From contig NZ_QLYR01000012.1 in assembly GCF_003268275.1 (NCBI RefSeq), positions 1-64,000 on the forward strand: 64,000 nucleotides of DNA. The letters are read 5' to 3'. The first letter of the stretch is position 1, and every line of letters starts with the position of its first letter. Under the pieces are notes generated by a model. That model did no database searches. It was not told the DNA's origin and worked only from the letters and a program-made list of their open reading frames with translations. Below are positions 1 to 9,152 of the stretch, piece after piece. A program made the translations under genes and the position numbers. The stretch is from Hydrogeniiclostridium mannosilyticum. Lineage in GTDB: Bacteria; Bacillota; Clostridia; Oscillospirales; Acutalibacteraceae.

Positions 1-72
1 CAGTATGGTCAGAACGCTTCCAACCGCTGCCAGGGCCGTGCAAATCTGAGTGATATTCCCGATTAATTCCAT
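1..72 (-). CDS. Start of small hydrophobic phage-like protein (partial)
   Basis: The first 24 codons of a minus-strand gene that runs off the left edge of the window. The visible N-terminus (MELIGNITQICTALAAVGSV...) is short and hydrophobic. A GGGAGGCG ribosome site lies at 75-82. It sits directly behind the GH25 endolysin gene in the same direction, where a holin is commonly found, so a holin-like lysis protein is a reasonable guess. Only a fragment is visible, so the family cannot be named. Confidence 0.4.
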   Translation of the reverse strand, partial: MELIGNITQICTALAAVGSVLTIL

Positions 73-83
73 TTGCGCCTCCC

Positions 84-1076
84 TTATACGGCCTGCACGC
101 CGCTCAGGGGGACCCAGGAATAAATCTCCTTCAGCAGTACCCGGCCGCTCTTGACCTGCTGGACCGTGTAGGTGTTCCCTTTAACATAGGAGGGAATCGC
201 CGCGCCGTTGATGTATTGGCTGCCGGTTACCTTCACCTTGCCGCCTACCTCGATCTTTTTCGGCTCGGAAGGAGCGGGCGCGGCGCCTGGAAGATGGACA
301 ACCTGTCCGGCATAAATTAGGTTCGGGTCTGTAATCTGAGGATTGGCAGAAAGCAGCGCCTTGAGGGAAATACCGGCTTTTTGTGCAATCCCACTGAGCG
401 TATCTCCGGATTTTACGGTATAGCCTGTAGCAGAATTGTCCGGCTTTACAGGCTTTGCGGGTTCTTCTTTCCTTCCATATTCTTTAAAGCAGGTGTCCAG
501 GTCCACGTTTCCGTTGATTCCATTGACCCTACCGCTTGAGGAAGTCTGCTGGATCGCGCACTCGTAGTCCGGCCCGCCACTGTAATCCGCCAGCCAAAGC
601 TCATAGCCGGAGAGCTCATCCAGATCCAGGCGATTGACGATGTAATCCTTATTGGTGTAAACGCCTACCAGTCTGTACCGCTGCTTCATTTTCTCGCAAA
701 AGGCCCGAACCACCGCGGTCCGGCTCTCCCGTGTGTAGCGGACACCCGCCTTCTGTGCGTAGGCTTCAGTGTCGTATTCAAAGTCGTAAAAGACCGGGTA
801 TGTAAGCTTGTCCCTATAGGGCGCAAGAATTTTGTCACAGACCTGCGCCTCCAGAAGCGCATCGCCGGCATCCAGCGCATAGCAGAACCAATAGGCCCCC
901 ACCGCAATACCGTTTTCCAGTGCTCCTGTAATATTGGCCTCGAAGCAAGCGTCCTTTTGCTCCTCATACTTACCGTACCCAGCGCGGATAATCGCGAATT
1001 TTACTCCCTCTGACGCCACCTTTTTCCAATCAATTGCTCCGTTGTGCTTACTGACGTCAATTCCTTTTTGTTCCAT
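84..1076 (-). CDS. GH25 lysozyme (phage-type endolysin) with LysM and SH3-like tail
   Basis: A 330-residue muramidase expected to cut the beta-1,4 bond between MurNAc and GlcNAc in peptidoglycan. Residues 1-205 form a GH25 domain: GIDVSKHNG near the start carries the first acidic residue, and VFYDFEYD the central acidic pair. A LysM domain ([17 protein letters not shown]...) follows at about 218-263, then a proline-rich linker and a small SH3-like C-terminal domain at about 275-330. There is no signal peptide, which fits a holin-dependent endolysin rather than a normally secreted enzyme. It lies 12 bp behind the collagen-like fibre gene in one minus-strand unit. The family call is firm. The phage origin is inferred from the neighbours. 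Confidence 0.9.
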   Translation of the reverse strand: MEQKGIDVSKHNGAIDWKKVASEGVKFAIIRAGYGKYEEQKDACFEANITGALENGIAVGAYWFCYALDAGDALLEAQVCDKILAPYRDKLTYPVFYDFEYDTEAYAQKAGVRYTRESRTAVVRAFCEKMKQRYRLVGVYTNKDYIVNRLDLDELSGYELWLADYSGGPDYECAIQQTSSSGRVNGINGNVDLDTCFKEYGRKEEPAKPVKPDNSATGYTVKSGDTLSGIAQKAGISLKALLSANPQITDPNLIYAGQVVHLPGAAPAPSEPKKIEVGGKVKVTGSQYINGAAIPSYVKGNTYTVQQVKSGRVLLKEIYSWVPLSGVQAV

Positions 1077-1087
1077 TTTTCACACTC

Positions 1088-1687
1088 CTACTTATATCTT
1101 CCGATGGCCATCCAGCTAAACATTGACGATGTATTGGTTATCAGCAAGCCGCTGTTTGATGAGATCTTCAGCTTCGCGCTCCCTACCTTTTTATCGCCTA
1201 TAACTAAAGAGGGCAGATAGAGCGGCGAGTAGAAGCTATCCCGCGTAATACTGACTACATATTGAGTGTCCCTAAACGGCTGCTCGAAGACGATTTCTGT
1301 TTGCCCCTGGGCATCGATCTGATAGGTTCTTTCCCCCCACTGAATCATGGTACCATCCGGAAATTTTGTCCAATAAATATTCAAACCTTTTTCGTTGTCC
1401 CCGCTCTCAATATCCAGGCCGCCGGAGGGGCCTTGCGGGCCCGCTGGTCCCTGAGGGCCCTGTGGTCCAGCGGGTCCGGTGTCTCCTTTATCCCCCTTTG
1501 CCCCCTGCGGACCAGGGTTTCCCTGGGGACCCTGCAATCCTTGTTTTCCTTGAGGCCCCTGACTGCCGGTATCCCCCTTCGGGCCCTGTACGCCTTGCTT
1601 GCCCTGCGGCCCCTGCGCGCCCGTATCGCCTTTGTCGCCCTTCGGGCCTTGCGGCCCCATGACATTTCCAATAATGTATTCTGCCAT
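1088..1687 (-). CDS. Collagen-like phage tail-fibre protein
   Basis: A 199-residue protein. Residues 10-90 are Gly-X-Y repeats ([13 protein letters not shown] type) expected to form a trimeric triple helix. The C-terminal 100 residues contain [15 protein letters not shown], typical of the C-terminal domain of gp53-like phage tail-fibre proteins, which probably acts as the trimer cap or receptor-binding tip. The start has a GAGGAGTAAGG ribosome site, and the gene follows the collagen-like baseplate gene by 2 bp. Collagen repeats are common in both phage fibres and spore-surface BclA proteins. The gp53-like tip and the endolysin next door favour the phage reading. Confidence 0.8.
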   Translation of the reverse strand: MAEYIIGNVMGPQGPKGDKGDTGAQGPQGKQGVQGPKGDTGSQGPQGKQGLQGPQGNPGPQGAKGDKGDTGPAGPQGPQGPAGPQGPSGGLDIESGDNEKGLNIYWTKFPDGTMIQWGERTYQIDAQGQTEIVFEQPFRDTQYVVSITRDSFYSPLYLPSLVIGDKKVGSAKLKISSNSGLLITNTSSMFSWMAIGRYK

Positions 1688-1689
1688 CC

Positions 1690-2610
1690 TTACTCCTCCT
1701 CAATGGTAAAAATCAACTGGCCGTCGCGTAGGGAAAGGGGCGGCTTTTCCGTATGGTCGGCAACAACTACGGTCAAATCGCCGTTGGCGGCCACATACAT
1801 ACTGTAAAAGCCGTTGACAGCGGCGGTAATACCGCTGTCGCCGCGCTCCCCTTTTTCTCCCTTGTCGCCTTTTGGGCCCTGTATGCCCTGTGTCCCTTGC
1901 GGTCCTACTGCGCCTTGTGGCCCTACCGGACCTTGCGGCCCCTCCGGCCCCCGTTCACCCTGTTCACCTGTCTCGCCCGCAGCGCCTGCATCTCCTTTAG
2001 GCCCCTGGGGGCCAACGGGACCTGTCTCGCCCTTAGGGCCCTGGGGGCCACGTTCTCCCTGGGGGCCGTTAAAAAATCCGGAATCCCGTTTTTCTATCAG
2101 GTCCTCCTTAACAGCTGTTGCCTCCGCGACCTGTTTGGCCGATTCATCACAGACCTCCTGCAACTCCTCTGTCAGAGAATTTACCTTTTCCAAGGCCGAG
2201 GTTAAAACCGAAAATTCGTTGCTGCTTTCAATCGCCTGGTCCGATACCGAGCTCAGAATCCTGATAACCGGGCAGGTTACGCGTAAATTAGACTGATCCT
2301 GAAATTCCACCCGGATTTCAGCATCGGTAACCCTCCCCGCCGCCGCACAGCTTTGCGAGGTCAGCAGCACGGACACTCCGCCGGGCTCTCTGTCCTGATC
2401 TAAAAGCATTGCCGGTAAATACTCCGATCTGCCGTCCGGTTTTGTAAAATAGAACGTCACCATCGCCCCTGTCAGATCGACCGGCTCAGAGCTCGCCAAA
2501 ATTTTAAATCTCAGTAAACGGCTTTGCACCTCCCCTTGTTTCACCAGCACATGCGGAAGCTGCTGTGTGTTGTCGGTCCAAACCTCCAATTGAATGTCTT
2601 TTTGTACCAT
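1690..2610 (-). CDS. BppU-like phage baseplate upper protein with collagen repeats
   Basis: A 306-residue protein in three parts. Residues 1-125 resemble the N-terminal domain of phage baseplate upper protein BppU ([14 protein letters not shown]..., [20 protein letters not shown], ...[10 protein letters not shown]). A helical stretch follows at about 130-178, then collagen-like Gly-X-Y repeats at about 184-258, and a short C-terminal beta segment. In the known family the N-terminal domain anchors receptor-binding fibres to the baseplate. A GGGGGAAT ribosome site precedes the ATG. The following fibre gene has the same repeat type, so the two products may form one fibre. Confidence 0.72.
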   Translation of the reverse strand: MVQKDIQLEVWTDNTQQLPHVLVKQGEVQSRLLRFKILASSEPVDLTGAMVTFYFTKPDGRSEYLPAMLLDQDREPGGVSVLLTSQSCAAAGRVTDAEIRVEFQDQSNLRVTCPVIRILSSVSDQAIESSNEFSVLTSALEKVNSLTEELQEVCDESAKQVAEATAVKEDLIEKRDSGFFNGPQGERGPQGPKGETGPVGPQGPKGDAGAAGETGEQGERGPEGPQGPVGPQGAVGPQGTQGIQGPKGDKGEKGERGDSGITAAVNGFYSMYVAANGDLTVVVADHTEKPPLSLRDGQLIFTIEEE

Positions 2611-2667
2611 ATTCCCCCTCCATTTCTACCCGGTACGCATACAAATGATTTCAGCCTCTCCTCCTTC

Positions 2668-2970
2668 CTATAGCATGTCAGGCCGGCTGCGGATTTCATA
2701 AAAGGCCCGAAAAAACTCATTGACCGCATCATAACCCGATCTTAAATTCTGTCTTCGGCCAAATAAGCGCCGTGCCGTTCCCTTTCCAAAGGCCGTATCA
2801 AAAAAGCGGCAAATGGCGCCCATCTGCTCACGGAGGCTTTCACACCAGTCTACATCCTTTCGCTCCAGCGCCCCGAGCTCCTGTGACAGATTGCACAAAG
2901 CTTTTTGAACACGTCCCGCAGTCTCCAGATCATAGAGGTCCAACGGCAGCTCAACACCGTTAATCCGCAT
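2668..2970 (-). CDS. DUF6673-like phage tail-assembly protein
   Basis: A 100-residue protein beginning MRINGVELPLDLYDLETA, with a central FFDTAFGKGTARRLFGRR segment. This start and the FFD-FG-GT--LFG pattern match my memory of the DUF6673 proteins found in Firmicute phages, usually near tail-assembly chaperones. A GGAGGAAGGA ribosome site directly precedes the ATG. It stands between the regulator gene and the baseplate-like gene. The exact role is unknown, and the family call is from memory of the motif. Confidence 0.6.
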   Translation of the reverse strand: MRINGVELPLDLYDLETAGRVQKALCNLSQELGALERKDVDWCESLREQMGAICRFFDTAFGKGTARRLFGRRQNLRSGYDAVNEFFRAFYEIRSRPDML

Positions 2971-3033
2971 TCCTTCCTCCCCCTTTTAGGTTACTAGCTT
3001 TATTATAAGACTCAATAGGCGGACAAAACGGAC

Positions 3034-3426
3034 CTATTCCGTATAGGTCTTTAAAAAACGGTCCGCCGCCTTTCGTACACTGTCCGCCGTATTACCCCCA
3101 CCAACCTGAAGGGCGACTTGGGTCCAATTCTTTCCATCAACGTAACGGCCCGTAAGTATTTGGCGTATCAGGCTGTCATCAATTAACGCAATAAACCGCT
3201 GCAACCGCCTATACTCCAGCAAACACAGCTGTAGGTGGCTGTAAAGCTCCCACCTGTAGCCGGACAGCTGCTTCTCCAGGCAGAGCATCTCAAAAGCGCC
3301 GTCGCCCGGCGCAGCATTCCAGGCTCTTAAGTCTGACTTCAACACATCCAGCCTGGACAACCGTTGTTCATTTTGTTTGATCTCACGTCCTATGTCCCCC
3401 AGCTGTGACAGCTCCCGCTTTGTCAT
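3034..3426 (-). CDS. Phage late regulator, DUF1492/sigma-70 region 4-like
   Basis: A 130-residue protein. The N-terminal half is coiled-coil-like. The C-terminal part reads LIRQILTGRYVDGKNWTQVALQVGGGNTADSVRKAADRFL, the helix-turn-helix pattern of DUF1492/ArpU-like phage regulators related to sigma-70 region 4. Such proteins switch on phage late genes. It is the first gene of the minus-strand unit that continues into the tail and lysis genes, fitting a local activator. A perfect inverted repeat lies about 100 bp upstream. Confidence 0.72.
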   Translation of the reverse strand: MTKRELSQLGDIGREIKQNEQRLSRLDVLKSDLRAWNAAPGDGAFEMLCLEKQLSGYRWELYSHLQLCLLEYRRLQRFIALIDDSLIRQILTGRYVDGKNWTQVALQVGGGNTADSVRKAADRFLKTYTE

Positions 3427-3525
3427 TATCCTCTCTCCCTTCTTTTTAGGCGCGCCTGCTGTTTCTCGTGTACCAGCTCATCTCCTTCCGATAAATTTCA
3501 TTGTGGAAATAAAAAATAAAACTCC

Positions 3526-3549
3526 CTGTTTAAACATTCATTTAAACAG
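3526..3549. promoter_or_regulatory. Inverted repeat, candidate operator of the phage-like module
   Basis: CTGTTTAAA, a 6-base spacer, then TTTAAACAG: a perfect 9+9 inverted repeat in the gap upstream of the phage-type regulator. The repeat is seen directly; the operator role is inferred. The rest of the 3427-3694 gap is AT-rich and I see no gene in it. Confidence 0.4.
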
Positions 3550-3694
3550 AAAGTTTCGTCTATCAATAAGCTTCCGGTATCTTCTACCCTAAACAATTTA
3601 TGCGGTGTTGTCAATAGGCTGCTTAAACATTATTCATCATCGTCTTTTGTATTCACCCTTTAAAAAATAATGCTGCAATTAAGCCCCTTCAAAT

Positions 3695-3725
3695 AAAAAA
3701 CCGGCAGACCTTTGACGTCTACCGG
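3695..3725 (-). terminator. Intrinsic terminator behind the SPFH gene
   Basis: A stem formed by ACCGGTAGAC and GTCTGCCGG (one mismatch) around a 7-base loop, followed on the minus strand by six T. It lies just past the stop of the SPFH/NfeD unit. Confidence 0.7.
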
Positions 3726-3766
3726 TACTGCATGGCTCCCTGTCAACCGCTGCGCGCGGGCGTTCA

Positions 3767-4675
3767 TTATTTAGCCGCCGGGTCGGAGGAAACCAGTTCC
3801 TTGATGGAAGTAGTCAAGCCGGCAAGCCCCTGTATGTTGGAAGGAATAATAATCTTGGTTGCCTTGCCGTCCGCCACCTTTTGGAAAGCCTCCAGGCTTT
3901 TAATTGCCAGAACCCCTTCTCCGGGATTGGCCTCGTTGACCAGACGGATACTATCCGCCATTGCCTTTTGCACTAGAATAATCGCTTCCGCTTCGCCCTG
4001 CGCCTCGCGGATGCGGCTCTCCTTTTTTGCGTCGGCCGCCAGGATTGCGGACTCCTTCTGGCCCTCCGCAATCAGGATAGCGCTGCGCTTTTGACCCTCT
4101 GCATCCAGGATGATTGCGCGGCGATCGCGCTCTGCCTTCATCTGTTTTTCCATGGAGTCTTGAATCGCCGGCGGCGGCAGGATATTTTTCAGTTCCACGC
4201 GGTTCACCTTGATGCCCCAGGCATCCGTGGCCTCGTCCAAAATAGTCCGGATTTTCGTGTTGATGACGTCACGGGAGGTCAGTGTGCTGTCCAGCTCCAG
4301 CTCGCCGATAATATTACGCAGCGTCGTCGCCGAGAGATTTTCAATAGCTGAAATCGGGCGCTCCACGCCGTAGGCATAAAGCTTCGGATCTGTAATTTGA
4401 AAATAAACGACGGTGTCAATCTGCATCGTCACGTTATCTTTTGTGATAACAGGCTGAGGCGGAAAATCGATCACCTGCTCTTTTAAAGAAACCTTCTTTG
4501 CTATCTTATCCAAAAAAGGCACTTTAAAGTGCAAGCCTGTTCCCCAGGTAATGCGGTAAGCCCCGAGACGTTCCACAACAAACGCATGCGCCTGCGGCAC
4601 AACCTTAATATTTGCAATTAATACGATGAGCACCAAAACCACTAACGCTAAAAAAATATATAACGCTGTTGGCAT
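3767..4675 (-). CDS. SPFH/Band 7 protein, stomatin-like (slipin, QmcA type)
   Basis: A 302-residue membrane scaffold protein. Residues 1-23 form one N-terminal membrane segment. The SPFH domain spans about 25-185 (VPQAHAFVVERLGAY, DFPPQPVITKDNVTM, TTLRNIIGELELDSTL). A long Ala/Glu-rich coiled coil at about 190-250 (AEGQKRSAILIAEGQKESAIL) drives oligomerisation. Such proteins organise membrane microdomains and are usually encoded with an NfeD partner, as here: the NfeD-like gene lies upstream with a 13-bp gap. A terminator follows. Confidence 0.92.
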   Translation of the reverse strand: MPTALYIFLALVVLVLIVLIANIKVVPQAHAFVVERLGAYRITWGTGLHFKVPFLDKIAKKVSLKEQVIDFPPQPVITKDNVTMQIDTVVYFQITDPKLYAYGVERPISAIENLSATTLRNIIGELELDSTLTSRDVINTKIRTILDEATDAWGIKVNRVELKNILPPPAIQDSMEKQMKAERDRRAIILDAEGQKRSAILIAEGQKESAILAADAKKESRIREAQGEAEAIILVQKAMADSIRLVNEANPGEGVLAIKSLEAFQKVADGKATKIIIPSNIQGLAGLTTSIKELVSSDPAAK

Positions 4676-4688
4676 AACTACAACCTCC

Positions 4689-5126
4689 TCAATTTTTAGG
4701 AATTGGGTTTACAACTAATTTCACACCAGTGATTTCCTTCACCAGAACACTGCTGCCGGCGGGAATTACGCCCCCGTTTTCAGAACGGGCCGACCAAACG
4801 CTGCCCATGACCTCAACCTGGCCCTTCCCCTCAGAATTATTCACCTCTACCAATATGGTACCTGTTTTACCGATGTAACGGTCTGCGTTCGTGTCTTCCT
4901 TTTTTAAATGAAGTAATTTTCTGGACAGGGGTCTCGTTGCCAACAGTGTCACTGCGCTAACCAAAACATACAAAAGACATTGCAGCCATAGCGGCGCATC
5001 AAATAAGCTGACAATCAACGCCACAATTCCCCCGGCTACAAACCAGATGGAAACCAGTTGATTGGTCAACGCTTCAATGATGACTGCCAGTACAATTGCT
5101 GCAAACCAAACAAGCGCCATTGGCAT
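4689..5126 (-). CDS. NfeD-like membrane protein
   Basis: A 145-residue protein with three or four hydrophobic segments in residues 1-75, then a small OB-fold-like soluble domain (YIGKTGTILVEVNNSEGKGQVEVMGSVWSA). This is the short NfeD type that pairs with SPFH proteins. The frame is open upstream to 5303, but the start at 5126 is preferred: GGAGGAAGAT at 5131-5140 precedes it at good spacing and MPMALVWF begins the first membrane segment. It is transcribed with the SPFH gene. Confidence 0.87.
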   Translation of the reverse strand: MPMALVWFAAIVLAVIIEALTNQLVSIWFVAGGIVALIVSLFDAPLWLQCLLYVLVSAVTLLATRPLSRKLLHLKKEDTNADRYIGKTGTILVEVNNSEGKGQVEVMGSVWSARSENGGVIPAGSSVLVKEITGVKLVVNPIPKN

Positions 5127-5363
5127 TGCTATCTTCCTCCATTTCTCATTTTTACCACACAGCACAACCTTATTCTGCGGTGCACCGCCCAAGCCGGCAT
5201 TGCCTGTTGGTATGTGGATAGTATAGCATAAATCGGAAGCGAGCACAAAGTCAAAAAAACGTGTAAATCCACCGTTTTTTATCTTTTTTAGAAAGCTGCT
5301 CATTCTACCACCCCAGGGAACAGCCAGGCGTCACCAGGGTCAGCCCCCCATTACTTTAAAGGA

Positions 5364-5398
5364 AAAAGAGCCTTCTCTGCGAAAGCTCTTTTCTTTTT
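5364..5398 (-). terminator. Intrinsic terminator behind the amidase gene
   Basis: AAAAGAGC and GCTCTTTT pair around a 13-base loop immediately past the amidase stop codon. T-rich sequence lies on both sides, so it may work in either direction. Confidence 0.55.
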
Positions 5399-6137
5399 AT
5401 ACCCGTATAAATGAAGCTGAGGCATAGCCTACCGTCCCATTATAATTGACCACATACCAGTCTTGCCACCTGCCCAGCACAGTAACGGTTGCCCCTTTTG
5501 GGATTTGGCCAACCACCTGTGCATCTGTGCTTGGCCTTGCCCGGATGTTCAGCGGGCTGCCTTGTGTGACCACTGTCCCCTGTTTGGGCGCTTCCACATT
5601 ACTGATAAAGGGAAGCCCAAAATATTCCGTCAGGCTTTTCACAATATTTTTTGCAATGGCATCGATGTTGTTGCGAATCCAATCGGCATCCTGAACATTA
5701 TCATGGTAGGCGATTTCAATTAATACTGCAGGCGCGTTTGTCTTTGTCAGTTCAACCAGCGTTGTCGTCGGCAATGCCCGGACCTTGCTAGGATCCGGAT
5801 AAATTTGTTTAAAATTCTGGGCAATAATGTCGGCAGCCCGCTTACCTGCGTTACTGTACTGGTAATAGTAGACGTCCGTACCCTGAAGCTTTCCGCTCAG
5901 GTGTTCCGGCGCTGCGTTGGAGTGGAGCGCCAGGTGCAGGTCATAGTAACCGGAATTAGACTCCCGAATGGCCTGAGCCAGACTTGTGCCCACCGTATTG
6001 CGGCTGTACTGGATACCGTTGGCCCTCAAATATGGAACCATTGCATCCGCTACCAGGTTCATATAATACTGTTCGTCTCCCCCGCCTACATACTTGTTGT
6101 AAGGCTGTAAAGAGGGGCTTAAATAAATAGTTGGCAT
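5397..6137 (-). CDS. N-acetylmuramoyl-L-alanine amidase (Amidase_3) with SH3b domain
   Basis: A 246-residue enzyme expected to cut the MurNAc-L-alanine amide bond in peptidoglycan. The amidase domain spans about 1-175: GGGDEQYYMN supplies the conserved Glu, LHLALHSNAAPE the second His, and APAVLIEIAYHDN the late catalytic Glu. The usual first-His motif DPGHGG is replaced by LSPSLQPYNKYVGGG, as in a clostridial subfamily I recall. A bacterial SH3 domain (SPLNIRARPSTDAQVVGQIPKG type) fills about 185-246. There is no signal peptide. It is encoded 15 bp behind a polysaccharide deacetylase, suggesting a shared wall or spore-cortex job. Confidence 0.85.
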   Translation of the reverse strand: MPTIYLSPSLQPYNKYVGGGDEQYYMNLVADAMVPYLRANGIQYSRNTVGTSLAQAIRESNSGYYDLHLALHSNAAPEHLSGKLQGTDVYYYQYSNAGKRAADIIAQNFKQIYPDPSKVRALPTTTLVELTKTNAPAVLIEIAYHDNVQDADWIRNNIDAIAKNIVKSLTEYFGLPFISNVEAPKQGTVVTQGSPLNIRARPSTDAQVVGQIPKGATVTVLGRWQDWYVVNYNGTVGYASASFIRV

Positions 6138-6152
6138 AGCTGCTTCTTCCCT

Positions 6153-7022
6153 TCAATCTAATATTTCACCAAAAAATTCTGCGCTGCTCTTTTTACCGGT
6201 GCGGAGGAACCTGCCAAGCTCATATAGGCTCTCCGGGTTTCTGCTGATAGTATTGACCTTGCTTTCGCAGGTAAATGTACAGCGAAATCCCATCTCTTTA
6301 ATCAGCTCCGCTGTTTTTTCACTTTTCGCGCCAAACGGGTACACAAAGCACGAGGGCTCATATCCTGTGTTTTCCTTCATTCTCTGCTGCATCTTCACAA
6401 CATCTCCGGCCAGGCGTTTTTGATAGGCCTCATCTGTTTCACCGGCCATCTTTTTGACCCCTACCTTTCCTTGCTTGTTGGTGTGCAGATCATAAGTATG
6501 GTTTTGAAACTCCACCAACCCGCTTGCCATCATCTCCTTGATTTCATCCCATGTAATATGTGAATACGGAATATGTTCGTCTGTTGTTGCGCTGAACTTA
6601 TCCGTACAGGAGCCAATGGGCGCTATAACGATTTTCATGTTATACTGTTTAGCCAGAGGGTATGCGTAATAATAATTGTTGTAATAGCCATCGTCAAAGG
6701 ACAGGATGACCGGCTTTTCCGGCAGTTCTTTTTTTCCGTCCACAAAATCCAGTAAATCCTGCACGTTTACCGCTGTGTACCCCTTCTCTTTTAAATATTT
6801 CATATCATTTTCAAGCACTTCTGGAGAAATCACATATTTTCCCTGCAGGTCCGGGTCCTTCAATAAGCTGTGATACATAATAATAGGGATTTGAACTTCC
6901 CTCTGTTTTGAGGCTACATTCTGGGCGGACTGCAAGTAAGAGGCTGCCAATACGCCCGCTATACCGGCCGCAACCACCAGCAAGCCCGCCAAAGCCCGCT
7001 TCAGCTTAAAAATTAAATACAT
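6153..7022 (-). CDS. Polysaccharide deacetylase (NodB family), membrane-anchored
   Basis: A 289-residue protein with an N-terminal membrane segment (about 8-28) followed by an extracellular NodB homology domain. Motif 1 is LSFDDGYYNN, with the metal-binding and catalytic Asp pair. Motif 2 is FQNHTYDLH, with the two His ligands. CFVYPFGAKSEKT is a later conserved motif. Enzymes of this family remove N-acetyl groups from peptidoglycan or surface glycans using a divalent metal. It is the first gene of a two-gene unit with the amidase. Confidence 0.88.
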   Translation of the reverse strand: MYLIFKLKRALAGLLVVAAGIAGVLAASYLQSAQNVASKQREVQIPIIMYHSLLKDPDLQGKYVISPEVLENDMKYLKEKGYTAVNVQDLLDFVDGKKELPEKPVILSFDDGYYNNYYYAYPLAKQYNMKIVIAPIGSCTDKFSATTDEHIPYSHITWDEIKEMMASGLVEFQNHTYDLHTNKQGKVGVKKMAGETDEAYQKRLAGDVVKMQQRMKENTGYEPSCFVYPFGAKSEKTAELIKEMGFRCTFTCESKVNTISRNPESLYELGRFLRTGKKSSAEFFGEILD

Positions 7023-7096
7023 CGCCCTGCCCCCTTACCCTACTAAATATATCGCCGGGCGGTTGGAAATATGTAGCGGGACAGGTCATAAAAGTG

Positions 7097-7135
7097 AAAA
7101 AACGGGCATCATCTTCAAAGATGACGCCCGTTTTT
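7097..7135 (-). terminator. Strong bidirectional terminator
   Basis: A long stem (AACGGGC with GCCCGTT, continued inside by TCATCTT with AAGATGA) flanked by A runs on the left and T runs on the right. It lies 20 bp past the stop of the ABC permease gene, so it should end that operon. Confidence 0.85.
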
Positions 7136-7154
7136 CAAGTAGCTTTTTCTTTAT

Positions 7155-9152
7155 TCAGGACTGAACAATCCTGTAATAGGCATGTGCTGTTATCTGATAC
7201 ACAATGAAATATACCAATGCAAAAACAACCGCTGTTGCCAGCGTACACAGGAAAAACAGACCGGTATTATATAGGTTGAACGCAATCAATACCTTGCAAA
7301 GCACCGGAAAGGCCACGGCTGTGTGCAAAAAGGCCAACCCTAGAGGCAGAAAGAAAACCATTAAAACCTGCTTTTGTATGGTTTTCCGAATTTCACTATT
7401 GCTCATACCGACATTTTTCATAATATGGAACCGCTTATTATCGTCGAACCCTTCTGTAATTTGTTTATAATAGATAATTAAAACCGTTGCAATCATAAAC
7501 ATCAGCACGAGGAATATGCCCACAAACAAAAGGCTGCCATACATCCCATAAAAATCCTGCCGGGCATCATCGATATTATCGACAATGGAAAGACGGTCAA
7601 CCCGTTCGTTAAATGCATCCCGCATCGTGTTGTAATAAGCTTCTCGGTCCCCCTCACCTTCTACGTCAAAATAGTAATAGTACTGAAGATACTTCTCCCC
7701 GAACATTTCCGGGTCCGGGTTGTTTCGGTTATAATCAGCTACTATTTTTTCAAGATCGTCCAAAGACGGCAGGATGACAAGCATCCTGTTTTCGAGCCCC
7801 ATCTGGTTATATTCCAGCGAGGCGTCGATGGCGTCCAAGGTTTTCGCAACGCTGAACGAAGTCTCCCCGATCTGGATGGCAGCGTCCAGCGGCTGCTCAT
7901 AAGTGGAATAGACCGCCGCCTCCCCTTCTTGAAGCGAAATACTCTCGCCGGTATATTCCTCATAGTACTCTTTTGTAATACAACTCAACAGTCCAATGTA
8001 ATTGTAGTCAGCGGAACCATCCGGAAAAAGATTCAAGCCCTTTTCTGTATATGCAATGGCAAAATTAACCATGCTGTAGCCGATTTCATTTTTAATGCTG
8101 AAGCCATATCGGGCAGCATGCTCTTCAGCCGCCTGGTCCAGCAAGGGGCGGGGATTTTTGGTATCCATACAGGTCACCTGTACTTCACGCGGGAACCTTG
8201 ATTCAAGGATATCCTCCTCCCCTAAAAACAGACTGAAGCAGGTAGACAACGTTACCAAAACAGCGGTAGACAAAATACAAATTGTCGCCAATCCAACTGC
8301 ATTTTGTTTCATGCGGTAAATCATACCGGACACCGAAATAAAATTGGAAGGCTTGTAATAAAACCGCCCGTTTTTTCGCAGCAGCTTCAGCATCGCAATG
8401 CTGCCGGCAATAAACAGACAGTACGTTGCCAGCACCACAAGGAGTACGGCCAGAAAAAATATTCCCACTGCCTCTTGAGCCGATTTCACGGACAGTGCCA
8501 AGCCATACCCCCCTGCCAGGAACAGCGCGCCTGCTCCTGCCAGAAACCAACGGGCCTTGGGCTCTCGCTCGCCAGTTTTATCACTGTGCAGCAGCATAAT
8601 GGGATCCGAGCGAAAAACGCTTACAATATCATAGAGCAGCACCAGGCCGAATATCACGGCAAACAGCACAAAAGTCCACCAAATGGGCCCTACCGGAATT
8701 TGAAAGGCAAGCTGAACCGTAAAATGGGCAGCCTTAGAAAATAATAAAAACATAAGTTGGCTAAACAGCGCCCCGCATATGATTCCCAGTACCATGCTCA
8801 GCACCGCCGTGTAAAGAACCTCCCACAGCATTACAAGGGATATATGGCGCTTTTCCATGCCCAGAATACTGTAAAGGCCGAACTCCCGCTTTCTGCGTTT
8901 CATGACAAAGCTGTTGGCATAAAACAGAATAACAAGCGCCATAAACGCACAGATCGGCACAGAGGCCTGCAAAATCGTCCCCATCGACCGGGCGCCTTTC
9001 ATACCGCTTTCCACCACCATGATCTTAATGGCGCTCAGCATGTAATATAAGGAAACCACCAAAATGCCGGACAGTAAATATGGCAAATAAAAGCTTTTAT
9101 TCTTACGCAAATTTTCCGCCGCCATGCGCGGGTAAAAAAGTCTACTCACCAT
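7155..9152 (-). CDS. Bce-type ABC transporter permease (FtsX/MacB-like)
   Basis: A 665-residue permease with about ten membrane segments: one near the N-terminus (20-40), an FtsX-like group (55-300), and a C-terminal group (about 545-655). Between them lies a large extracytoplasmic domain at about 325-540, the mark of BceB/VraG permeases that sense or detach peptide antibiotics from lipid II-cycle intermediates. It overlaps the ATPase gene by 11 bp, so translation is probably coupled. A two-component system of the matching type lies 3.5 kb upstream in the same direction. Confidence 0.9.
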   Translation of the reverse strand: MVSRLFYPRMAAENLRKNKSFYLPYLLSGILVVSLYYMLSAIKIMVVESGMKGARSMGTILQASVPICAFMALVILFYANSFVMKRRKREFGLYSILGMEKRHISLVMLWEVLYTAVLSMVLGIICGALFSQLMFLLFSKAAHFTVQLAFQIPVGPIWWTFVLFAVIFGLVLLYDIVSVFRSDPIMLLHSDKTGEREPKARWFLAGAGALFLAGGYGLALSVKSAQEAVGIFFLAVLLVVLATYCLFIAGSIAMLKLLRKNGRFYYKPSNFISVSGMIYRMKQNAVGLATICILSTAVLVTLSTCFSLFLGEEDILESRFPREVQVTCMDTKNPRPLLDQAAEEHAARYGFSIKNEIGYSMVNFAIAYTEKGLNLFPDGSADYNYIGLLSCITKEYYEEYTGESISLQEGEAAVYSTYEQPLDAAIQIGETSFSVAKTLDAIDASLEYNQMGLENRMLVILPSLDDLEKIVADYNRNNPDPEMFGEKYLQYYYYFDVEGEGDREAYYNTMRDAFNERVDRLSIVDNIDDARQDFYGMYGSLLFVGIFLVLMFMIATVLIIYYKQITEGFDDNKRFHIMKNVGMSNSEIRKTIQKQVLMVFFLPLGLAFLHTAVAFPVLCKVLIAFNLYNTGLFFLCTLATAVVFALVYFIVYQITAHAYYRIVQS

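Noticed and set aside
1380-2300. Long plus-strand frames rich in Pro, Leu and Cys opposite the collagen-like genes
   Set aside because: They are reverse-strand echoes of the Gly-X-Y repeats, without ribosome sites or family features.
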